A stretch of 10,974 bases of DNA from Clostridiales bacterium. Lineage in GTDB: Bacteria; Bacillota_A; Clostridia; Christensenellales; Aristaeellaceae. Positions 1 through 6,300 of this stretch are shown piece after piece. The notes under the pieces are model-generated. The model was not told the origin of the DNA. It ran no database searches and saw only the letters and a list, made by a program, of their open reading frames with translations. The stretch is taken from the NCBI GenBank assembly GCA_012514855.1, contig JAAYZL010000154.1:1-10974 (forward strand). The letters are read 5' to 3'. The first letter of the stretch is position 1. Each line of letters opens with the position of its first letter. A program made the translations under genes and the position numbers.

Positions 1-434
1 TCCCCTACCTCTCGGAGTTCTGCCTGACGCCGTCGGACCCGGAGTTCCCGGCGAAGGCGAAGCGCGCGGGCGGCGGGTTCATCGCGGCGGGCGCGAACTA
101 CGGGCAGGGCTCCTCCCGCGAGCACGCCGCGCTGGCCCCCTTGTACCTGGGCATCAAGGGCGTGATCGCGAAGTCGTTCGCGCGCATACACGCCGCGAAC
201 CTCATCAACAACGGCATTCTGCCGATGACGAGCGACGGGGAATTCCCGGAGGGCGCCGAGATTGCCATCCGCGGCGCGCGGGAGCAGGTCGGGCGGGCGG
301 TCGAGACGGGGGAAATCATGATCGACGTCGACGGAAAGGCCGTCAAGGTCACTTTGCAGATCTCCGAGCGGCAGCGCGACCTGCTGCTCGCGGGCGGACT
401 GATCAACTTCACGAAGGGGGCGGACACGCAATGA
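1..434 (+). CDS. acn: Aconitate hydratase, C-terminal part (5' end outside window)
   Basis: This is the last 143 residues of an aconitase, which isomerises citrate to isocitrate through cis-aconitate in the cytoplasm using a 4Fe-4S cluster. The reading frame is open from base 3 and ends with TGA at 432-434. The visible part is the C-terminal swivel domain. The signature [17 protein letters not shown] (residues 30-46 of the visible part) carries the Ser-Ser-Arg that, by family knowledge, supplies the catalytic base and a substrate-binding arginine. It is followed by [20 protein letters not shown], typical of aconitases. The Q before GSSREHAAL, rather than the C-GSSREHAP seen in LeuD, separates it from isopropylmalate isomerase small subunits. 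The tail [20 protein letters not shown] resembles the shorter bacterial (Aquifex/Thermotoga-like) aconitases; that subtype is inferred. The cluster-binding cysteines lie upstream of the window. The stop overlaps the next start by 4 bases, so the two genes are probably translationally coupled. Confidence 0.93.
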   Translation, partial: PYLSEFCLTPSDPEFPAKAKRAGGGFIAAGANYGQGSSREHAALAPLYLGIKGVIAKSFARIHAANLINNGILPMTSDGEFPEGAEIAIRGAREQVGRAVETGEIMIDVDGKAVKVTLQISERQRDLLLAGGLINFTKGADTQ

Positions 435-1438
435 GGGACATCGTACTGATTCCGGGCGACGGCATCGGGCCGGAGATTTCCGAGGCCGCGCGGCGCGCGG
501 TGGACGCGACGGGCGTCGGCATATGCTGGCATGCGTTCGAGGCGGGCGCGGCGCAGATCGAAAGGCACGGCACGCCGCTGCCGCCGGAGACCGTCGAGGC
601 AATCCGCACCCACGGCGTCGCGCTCAAGGGCCCGATCACGACGCCGATCGGCAAGGGCTTCCGCAGCGTCAACGTCGTCATGCGCAAGGACCTCGACCTC
701 TACGCGAACGTGCGCCCCTCGCGCAACATCCCCGGCGTCGCCACGCCGTTCCCGGACGTCGACCTCGTGGTCGTGCGCGAAAACACGGAGGACCTGTACG
801 CCGGCATCGAGCACATGATCGGCGACGTGGCCGCGGAGAGCGTCAAGATCATCACCCGGAAGGGCAGCGAGCGGATCGTGCGCTACGCGTTCGACTACGC
901 GGTCGAAAACGGGCGCAAAAAGGTGACCTGCGTCCACAAGGCGAACATCATGAAGTGCACGGACGGGCTGTTTCTGCGCGTGTTTCAGGAGATCGCGCGC
1001 GAATACCCGGACATCGGGGCGGACGACATGATCGTCGACGCGGCGTGCATGCGGCTCGTGCAAATTCCCTCCGCGTTCGACGTGATGGTCATGCCGAACC
1101 TCTACGGGGACATCGTGTCCGACCTCTGCGCGGGGCTGGTCGGCGGGCCCGGCCTCGCCTACAGCGGAAACATCGGCCAAAACTGCGCGATCTTCGAGGC
1201 CGTGCACGGCTCCGCCTCCCAGCTTGCGGGGCTGGATGTCGCGAATCCCGCGGCGCTTATGTTGTCCGCGGCGCTGATGCTTCGCTATCTCTCTGAGCAG
1301 TCGGCCGCGCGGCGGCTCGAGGACGCGGTTCTCTCCATTATAGAGGAGGGCGAACACACGACCGGCGACCTCGGGGGCAATTCGGGCACGCGCGCGTTTG
1401 CCGACGCGGTCGTCGGGCGGATACTCGCCGACAAGTAG
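431..1438 (+). CDS. icd: Isocitrate dehydrogenase, short NAD-type family (isocitrate/isopropylmalate dehydrogenase superfamily)
   Basis: A complete 335-residue decarboxylating dehydrogenase that would oxidise isocitrate to 2-oxoglutarate and CO2 in the cytoplasm. The length fits the short clostridial and mitochondrial-IDH3-like enzymes rather than the roughly 415-residue E. coli type. Visible motifs are the N-terminal [10 protein letters not shown], the substrate loop with Ser79, Asn81, Arg85 and Arg95, then Arg117, Tyr123 in [12 protein letters not shown], Lys170 in VHKANIMK, and the metal-binding Asp203, Asp227 and Asp231 ([10 protein letters not shown]). The coenzyme loop reads HGSASQLAG (259-267), so the two residues that discriminate NADP (Lys-Tyr in E. 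coli) from NAD (often Asp-Ile) are Gln264-Leu265; cofactor use is therefore not settled by sequence. The ATG overlaps the aconitase stop as ATGA, with a GGGGG stretch about 10 bases upstream as a possible ribosome binding site. The aconitase neighbour favours isocitrate over isopropylmalate or homoisocitrate as substrate. The substrate call is strong by context; the coenzyme is open. Confidence 0.92.
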   Translation: MRDIVLIPGDGIGPEISEAARRAVDATGVGICWHAFEAGAAQIERHGTPLPPETVEAIRTHGVALKGPITTPIGKGFRSVNVVMRKDLDLYANVRPSRNIPGVATPFPDVDLVVVRENTEDLYAGIEHMIGDVAAESVKIITRKGSERIVRYAFDYAVENGRKKVTCVHKANIMKCTDGLFLRVFQEIAREYPDIGADDMIVDAACMRLVQIPSAFDVMVMPNLYGDIVSDLCAGLVGGPGLAYSGNIGQNCAIFEAVHGSASQLAGLDVANPAALMLSAALMLRYLSEQSAARRLEDAVLSIIEEGEHTTGDLGGNSGTRAFADAVVGRILADK

Positions 1439-1597
1439 CGCGGGCGGGCCGATTTGTTCAAAAAAACGGCCGGATTCTGCGGGCATTGCGAGGGGGACAA
1501 GACCGAAGTCGGTTATTAGGATAAAAACGACTCCGGTCTGTTATTGGAATTCCGGCGCGTGTTCAGGGCGCGGAGCGGGACGGGGCGAAAGGCGAAA
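1439..1597. other. Intergenic stretch after icd with an imperfect hairpin, no gene seen
   Basis: No coding pattern is evident. A 10-bp imperfect stem (1501-1510 with 1529-1538, one mismatch, 18-base loop) lies 62 bases after the icd stop. It is not followed by a T-run, so a terminator role is doubtful. The ten-base word GTCGGTTATT occurs at 1508-1517 and again at 1661-1670, linking this stretch to the hairpin-rich region that follows. Confidence 0.5.
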
Positions 1598-1639
1598 ATC
1601 GCCCGCCAAAGATCCGCGGCGCGCGGGCTGGCGGGCGAT
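1598..1639. repeat. Nested GC-rich hairpin, 11-bp outer stem
   Basis: The left arm 1598-1608 (ATCGCCCGCCA) and right arm 1629-1639 are exact reverse complements. The 20-base interior contains a second stem, 1614-1618 with 1622-1626, closing a 3-base loop. There is no downstream T-run. It lies 160 bases after icd and could protect or end that transcript, but it equally fits the repeat cluster it starts. Confidence 0.65.
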
Positions 1640-1700
1640 ATAGGGAGCAAAGCGACTTTCGTCGGTTATTGTGCGGAGCGCAACATCGCGGAGATTCTCA

Positions 1701-1742
1701 ACGACAGGACAGCCCCGGTTTTCACCGGGGCTGTCCTGTCGT
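1701..1742. repeat. Perfect 18-bp inverted repeat with 6-base loop
   Basis: Arms 1701-1718 and 1725-1742 are perfect reverse complements (ACGACAGGACAGCCCCGG and its complement) around the loop TTTTCA. It is the strongest palindrome in the window. Neither side has a T-run, so it is not a classic intrinsic terminator, although it would stop or stabilise RNA from either strand. It is the core of the proposed repeat element. Confidence 0.85.
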
Positions 1743-1781
1743 ACAGACCGTCAACAAACTCCGTTCCTCCCTTGGGGATGG

Positions 1782-1805
1782 ATGAAGGGGTCGAAACCCC
1801 TTCAT
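1782..1805 (+). terminator. Weak terminator-like hairpin with short T-tract
   Basis: ATGAAGGGG (1782-1790) pairs with CCCCTTCAT (1797-1805) around the loop TCGAAA. Read on the plus strand, TTTT follows at 1805-1808. This is the only hairpin in the cluster with any T-tract, and its direction would suit read-through from icd, but it is about 345 bases beyond the icd stop. On the minus strand the exit side has no T-run. Confidence 0.4.
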
Positions 1806-1817
1806 TTTCAATCCGCA

Positions 1818-1860
1818 GGCGACGGCATGTACGTCGCCGAGGGGCGCGGCATGTCCGCGC
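1818..1860. repeat. Two adjacent small hairpins sharing a CATGT loop
   Basis: GGCGACG (1818-1824) pairs with CGTCGCC (1832-1838) around GCATGTA. Five bases later GCGCGG (1844-1849) pairs with CCGCGC (1855-1860) around CATGT. The stems differ but both loops contain CATGT, which hints at a common binding or structural role rather than chance. Confidence 0.5.
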
Positions 1861-1867
1861 TTCCTTG

Positions 1868-1909
1868 CAGGATTTCTGGCCGTGGCGCGCAGCGCCACAA
1901 GAAATCCTG
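1868..1909. repeat. Two-tier hairpin with 10-bp and 7-bp stems
   Basis: CAGGATTTCT (1868-1877) pairs with AGAAATCCTG (1900-1909). Inside it, GTGGCGC (1882-1888) pairs with GCGCCAC (1892-1898) around a 3-base loop. The junction is asymmetric, with four bases on the left and one on the right. No T-run follows on either strand. Confidence 0.7.
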
Positions 1910-1912
1910 AAT

Positions 1913-1942
1913 TCCGAGAAATGCAATCTTGCATTTCTCGGA
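1913..1942 (-). terminator. Perfect hairpin just after the lipoprotein stop, possible terminator
   Basis: TCCGAGAAATGCA (1913-1925) pairs with TGCATTTCTCGGA (1930-1942). One more A-T pair is possible inside, leaving a 2-base loop. It begins 7 bases past the stop of the minus-strand lipoprotein gene, the position expected for its terminator, but the exit side lacks a U-tract. It may be the outermost hairpin of the repeat cluster instead. Confidence 0.45.
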
Positions 1943-1949
1943 TTGATTG

Positions 1950-2819
1950 TCAGAGTGCCCTTGACCCGACGAATATCTGGAAGTTCGAGGAATTGGCGTA
2001 GTAGTCGATGGTGATGGCCCGGTCGCCCCGCTGATAGGTGGCGAACAGCGCCCCGTCCACAGGAATCGCCGGAGCGGTGGGGGTCCAGCCCTCGCGCCTC
2101 AGCAGGTCGAGGTAGTCCATCAGCCCCGACAGCGAGACGCAGCGGTAGGTCAGCACCGCGCCGAGCCCGTCCTCCCCCTCCTCCCGGGCGACCAAACGGC
2201 CGCCTGCGGGCAGCACGTCTTCGGGGTCGTCCCAGAAGATCGCGTTTTCGCCGCAGAGCAGTATCGCCGGCGCCTCCTCGTCCGGGATCAGCTGGATTTC
2301 GACGTCGCCCAGCTTGAGCACGGTCAGGCGGTCGTTGTTTACGTGGGTGGACGCCCCGAGCCGGACGAGCTCCGCGGCATAGTCCGCAAACCCCGCGTCG
2401 TCCCCCGGCTCAAGCAGTATCTGCGCGAGGCCCTCCGCGAGATAGCTGACGCTGAGCTCGCCCGGATAGGCGGGCACGCCGGGGAACCGCTGGGCGGGCC
2501 ACGCGGCGGTCGTGACTTCGGCGGGCTCTTCCGACGGCTCCAACGCGGGTTCTGGCTCAGTCGCCATTGTCGGCACCTCCACGGGATCGTTCGTTTCCAG
2601 GGCCTCCGGAGCGGGAACGGTCGCAGCGGGTGCCGCCGTCGCGGCGGTCTCGGCCTTCGCGGCGGAACCGCCCGTACCCCGCCCCCCGACGGCGTCCCAA
2701 GCGCACCCGACCATCACGCACAGTACGGCCGCGAGCAGGATCGAAAACACGGTCCGGCCGGCCCGAAGGCCGCGCCGCTTTCTCGCGCGAGCCCGGTCGC
2801 GCTCCATCGGTTTCTTCAT
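1950..2819 (-). CDS. Predicted lipoprotein with a duplicated C-terminal domain, function unknown
   Basis: A 289-residue exported protein. A very basic N-terminus (residues 1-22, many Arg/Lys) precedes a hydrophobic segment at 24-38 ending VMVGC. Cys39 would be the lipidated residue, although Met at -3 is a weak lipobox; an uncleaved membrane anchor is the alternative. Residues 40-108 form a low-complexity Ala/Pro/Glu/Thr stalk, a usual spacer through the cell wall. The folded part (about 112-289) seems to contain two similar halves. Each has a strand, then a helix (GFADYAAELVRLG; GLMDYLDLLRREG), then two strands (LTVLKLGDVEIQLIP; LFATYQRGDRAITIDY) and a final strand. The second half recalls small domains seen in other Bacillota lipoproteins, but I cannot name the family and propose no activity. 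The ATG at 2817-2819 has an AAGGGGGG-type ribosome binding site just upstream; Met5 is a possible later start. The gene diverges from the giant Ig-repeat gene and converges on icd. Confidence 0.85.
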   Translation of the reverse strand: MKKPMERDRARARKRRGLRAGRTVFSILLAAVLCVMVGCAWDAVGGRGTGGSAAKAETAATAAPAATVPAPEALETNDPVEVPTMATEPEPALEPSEEPAEVTTAAWPAQRFPGVPAYPGELSVSYLAEGLAQILLEPGDDAGFADYAAELVRLGASTHVNNDRLTVLKLGDVEIQLIPDEEAPAILLCGENAIFWDDPEDVLPAGGRLVAREEGEDGLGAVLTYRCVSLSGLMDYLDLLRREGWTPTAPAIPVDGALFATYQRGDRAITIDYYANSSNFQIFVGSRAL

Positions 2820-2861
2820 TTATAGCCGCCCCCCCTTGCGCTTCGCCAGGATGACAGCCAT

Positions 2862-2890
2862 ATCCTAGCACAATTCCGTCCGCTTTGCAA
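2862..2890 (-). promoter_or_regulatory. Candidate promoter of the lipoprotein gene
   Basis: Read on the minus strand, TTGCAA (2890-2885) is followed after exactly 17 bases by TAGGAT (2867-2862). Each box matches 4 of 6 consensus positions. The -10 box lies 42 bases before the ATG, giving a short leader of about 35 bases. Confidence 0.5.
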
Positions 2891-2942
2891 ATGCCGCGCA
2901 TACGCCCTGCCGGACGGGGCCCCGGGCTTCCGAAAGACGCCA

Positions 2943-2987
2943 GGCGGTTTCCGTCAAATTTCGACAGAAATCCGCCATTTCCGCCAT
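2943..2987. promoter_or_regulatory. Imperfect inverted repeat and paired TCCGCCAT words between divergent promoters
   Basis: GGCGGTTTC (2943-2951) pairs with GAAATCCGCC (2967-2976) with one bulged base, and GTC/GAC inside could extend the stem. TCCGCCAT occurs at 2971-2978 and 2980-2987, a 9-base period. The position between the two divergent promoters suits an operator, but no known motif is recognised and chance cannot be excluded. Confidence 0.3.
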
Positions 2988-3023
2988 CTTTTTGCCCATT
3001 TCGCAGCCTCGCGCAGCTCATTT

Positions 3024-3052
3024 TTAACGCATTTTTTTCGCTGTTGTAGATT
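3024..3052 (+). promoter_or_regulatory. Candidate promoter of the giant Ig-repeat gene
   Basis: TTAACG (3024-3029) and TAGATT (3047-3052) are separated by 17 bases; each matches 4 of 6 consensus positions. A seven-T run lies inside the spacer and the surroundings are AT-rich in an otherwise GC-rich window. If used, the leader would be about 155 bases. Other AT-rich -10-like words lie downstream, so the exact site is uncertain. Confidence 0.4.
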
Positions 3053-3154
3053 ATGCAATCTCGCGTGCCGATCGTGCAATGCATATTTTCTTTCATCAAT
3101 ATGTCCTGTAAGATGAAGTGTGAGGATATTTCATTTTTTGTTTACCTATTGCGC

Positions 3155-3182
3155 TCCGGGGACGCGTGCCCGAAGCCCCGGA
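3155..3182 (+). promoter_or_regulatory. Leader hairpin upstream of the giant gene
   Basis: TCCGGGG (3155-3161) pairs perfectly with CCCCGGA (3176-3182) around a 14-base loop. It ends 20 bases before the Shine-Dalgarno sequence. It could stabilise the mRNA or affect ribosome access; nothing identifies a ligand. Confidence 0.4.
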
Positions 3183-3202
3183 TCGGCCCAATCAGGATTT
3201 TG

Positions 3203-3209
3203 AGGAGGG
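3203..3209 (+). promoter_or_regulatory. Strong ribosome binding site that fixes the giant gene's start
   Basis: AGGAGGG lies 5 bases before the ATG at 3215. The frame is open upstream to an ATG at 3053, but only the 3215 ATG has this signal and puts a signal peptide at the N-terminus. Confidence 0.9.
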
Positions 3210-3214
3210 AAAGT

Positions 3215-3322
3215 ATGAAAAACTCAATGAGTACCAAGCCCGTTCGCCGCCTCCTGCGCAGAGGACTATCCATTGCGCTTGCGGTGATGCTGATCCTGAC
3301 GGCCATGCCGGCCGCGCTCGCG
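3215..3322 (+). other. Signal peptide of the giant protein
   Basis: Residues 1-36. The basic segment includes RRLLRRG, the hydrophobic core is LSIALAVMLILTAMPAA, and the AxA site ALA precedes APGD. It is a type I signal peptide, with no lipobox cysteine. Confidence 0.9.
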
Positions 3323-6300
3323 GCCCCCGGCGACCTGCAGAGCGTCTCCGTCAGCCCCGGATCGGTGACGCTGACACTCGGGGGGGCCTCCGCCACCATC
3401 ACCGCCAGCCTCTCGTTCGAGCCGGTGGAGCCGGGGACAGGGTATGCGCCTGCGGCTCTGGCCGCGACCAGCAGCACCGGCGCAGTGCAAGTGGAGCGGA
3501 TCAGCGGCACGCCCCAGTTTTCCCTGACGGCCAACAGCGTGGGAAGCGACACGATCACCGTGACGGCGACGCAGCAGGGCAGCGGCATCGTGCGCACGGA
3601 CACCGTCTCCGTCACGGTCGTGGGTCCGCCGAGTGCGGGTACGCTGACGGCCCTGAACATACTGCCGGGTACGCTGACGCTGGACATCAGCGATACCCCG
3701 AAGCAGATCGAGTTCACGGTGGGCAAGACGGGGACGCCGACCATCGTTTACAATGTCGCCTCCAACAATCCGGGGGTTGCCTCGGTCGGCAGCGTCAACA
3801 CGGGCAATTTGAGCTTCCCGGTGGAGCTGCACAGCACGGGAACCGCGACCATCGAGCTGACCGCGACCTTCGAGTCGACGATTTTGTCCGATACGGTCGT
3901 GATCACGGTCGTGGACAACACGCCGGAGCTGCCCCCGCCCCCGCCGCCCGTCGTTCCCGAGAGCGTGGGCTTCGCGACCTCGAGCCTCGAAATCGTCATT
4001 CCGTTCGGCAGCACCTCAAAACAGACCACGGTTGGTTATGCCATCTATCCGGAAAACGTCGACCCCGCGGAAGACGGCGTCTCGTTCGCGTCGAGCAGCG
4101 CGGCCGTGTCGGTCTCGCCGACCACGGCCGAGGGGCAGACCGGCACCGTCACGCTGACCGGCAATGCGCCCGGCGAGGCGACGGTCACCGTCACGACGAG
4201 CAACGGCAAGACCGGCACGATCGCCGTGACCGTCCGGGACGAGATCATCCCGGCCACCGGACTTCAGGTAAGCACCGAGTCGGTCAGGATGACATCCGGA
4301 ACCCGCGTGGTTGCCGTGGACATACTGCCGGCCAACTACAACAGCCCCTCCTCGATCACGGTGTACGCGGATGTCTCCGATTCCGACGTCGTCAGCGCGG
4401 AAGTCGCCCCGCTCACGCACGACGTGACGCTGACGGCGATCGGCTACGGCACGGCGACCGTGACGCTGCGCACCTCGAACGGCCTTCCCACCAAGACGAT
4501 CCAGGTGGAAGTGGCGAGCGAATTTGTGCCGGCGACCGGCGTGGTGTTCTCGCCCTCTTCCATAAATATCACCATTCCCTATGGCCAGTCCTCCGCCGTG
4601 GCCAGCGTAAACTACTCTCTCCAGCCCACGGACACGGACGACGACCTCGGCAGCGTCGGCTCCAGCGACGAGAGCGTCGTGCACGCCGAGGAGGGCAACG
4701 GCGATTTCCCGCCGATTCTGCTGACCGCATTCAAGGCGGGCCATGCCACGGTCACGCTGGTCACCGACGGCGGCTTCACGGCGTCCTTTGAGGTGACGGT
4801 CACCGAGGAGCCCGGCGTTCCGACCAACGTCGAGCCCACCGAAGTCACGCCCGAAACCCCGGTCGTCCGCCTGTTCAAGGGCGACACCGCCGAGGTCACC
4901 TTCGAGGTGCGCGACCTCCTCTCCATGCAGGGCGCCGCGCTGGGCGTCTCGTCCCAGACCGGCAACTCCGCGCCGGCGATCGCGGGCGTCGAGGACGGCG
5001 ATTATACGGGAGGCGGCGACGACCAGGAGCCCGTGTACGTGCCCGCGAAGGTGCACGTCAACGTGCTCGGCGTGAACGCCGGCTCCGACCTCGTCAAGCT
5101 CACCGTCAACGGCGTCGAGGGAAGCGTTGCCGTCGAGGTGTACGACAAAATCCGCCAGGCGGACGTCTCCATCTCGCCGGCGTCCCGGATCGTCGAGTCC
5201 GGCGACACCGCGGCGTTCTCGCTCGCGGGCCTCGACGGGCTCTCGACGAACGGCTATACCTTCCTGTGGACGGTGGGAGCGACGACTCCCCCGGGCCTCG
5301 CGTGGATCAACGGAAGCGCCGCGGGCACCTCGGCCGAGGTGGGCACGGCGGATACGCTGTACACCGCCGCGCCGCTGACGGTCACGCTGGCCGTGACCCC
5401 GCCGACCGTCAACGGAAGCCCGGCGCTCGCGCCGTACACGCTCACCGCGGTTCTCGAGGCGCACCGCGAGGGCGATCTGGTGCTGGAGATGAATTCGACC
5501 GCCATTGCGACCATCCAGAAGCTCGTGGTCGGCGCCCCGAGGTTCGTCCCGGCCGGCTCCTTCACGCTCAAGTGCTGGAGGGACGGCGTGCTGTCGAACG
5601 TCGCAAACCCGCAGCTGAAATACACTTCCTCGAATTCCGCGGTGCTCAAGGTCGACCAAAACGGCCATCTGACGCCGCTCGCCTCCGGAAACGCGACGAT
5701 CACCGTCGAGGGCTACGACCAGCTCGATCCGGAGAAGGCGCCCGGCATCTGCACCTTCGACGTGGTGGTCTATCAGCTCACCGCGCCGGGCGCGCTGGAG
5801 GTGCAGACCGGCGCATTCCTGACCATCCCCGCGGTTCTCGATCCGGCCGGCTACATCTTCTATGAGCTCAGTCCGGCGCCGACGCCCCCGCTCGCCGCGA
5901 CCATCAACGAAAACGTGTTCCTCGCAACCGCCGCGGGCCTCTACACGGTCGTCGCGCACGCCTACCCGAGCTACGAGGCGTACCAGGCCGACACCACCCC
6001 CACCCGCGCGCAGGCGCTGACCAAGCGGACGGTGACCGTGCGCGCGTCCAACGAGCCGACGTGGCTGACGATGAACACCACGGCGATTGAAATCGGCGTC
6101 GGCGAGACGATCGTCGTCGATCCCACCTCGTACACCGCGGTCTACAACGTGCTCACGCACGGCGTCGTCACCGGCTGGGTCAGCGCGAACCCGAGCGTGC
6201 TCGGCGTCCAGGGCGACGTCATCACGGGCCTCGCCGCATGCACGAGCCAGTACGTCTACGCCAACACCTCGAAGGGCTACCGCCTCTACTTCAAGTTCGA

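Larger units (their letters stand above)
1598..1942. repeat. Cluster of seven hairpins, candidate structured intergenic repeat element
   Basis: Within 345 bases there are seven separate inverted repeats: 1598-1639, 1701-1742, 1782-1805, 1818-1838, 1844-1860, 1868-1909 and 1913-1942. Several stems are perfect and long. Short open frames cross the region on both strands, but they run straight through the palindromes and have no convincing start. The region lies between the convergent ends of icd and the lipoprotein gene, a common place for REP/BIME-like or MITE-like elements and for back-to-back terminators. That it is a dispersed repeat is inferred; only one copy is in the window. No transposase and no clear terminal repeats enclosing the whole block were seen. 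Confidence 0.6.

Noticed and set aside
1..1438. Reading the first two genes as leucine-pathway LeuD and LeuB
   Set aside because: [12 protein letters not shown] and the long C-terminal tail are aconitase-like, and the dehydrogenase has the IDH3-like motifs [12 protein letters not shown] and VHKANIMK, with the aconitase next to it.
98..1486. A 462-codon minus-strand frame opposite acn and icd
   Set aside because: It overlaps two well-supported enzyme genes, and its product is Arg/His/Asp-rich with no recognisable family.
1544..2014. A 156-codon plus-strand frame across the hairpin region
   Set aside because: It passes through several perfect palindromes, runs into the 3' end of the opposite lipoprotein gene, and lacks a ribosome binding site; no protein features are seen.
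2343..2825. Plus-strand frame opposite the lipoprotein gene
   Set aside because: Antisense shadow with Arg/Gly-rich composition and no start signal.
2557..3099. A 180-codon minus-strand frame over the lipoprotein gene and spacer
   Set aside because: It is out of frame with the better-supported lipoprotein, has no signal peptide, and its product is Arg/Gly-rich, as expected for a shadow frame.
3053..3214. Upstream in-frame extension of the giant protein by 54 codons
   Set aside because: The stretch is AT-rich and non-coding in character, has no ribosome binding site at 3053, and would bury the signal peptide; the ATG at 3215 has AGGAGGG at ideal spacing.
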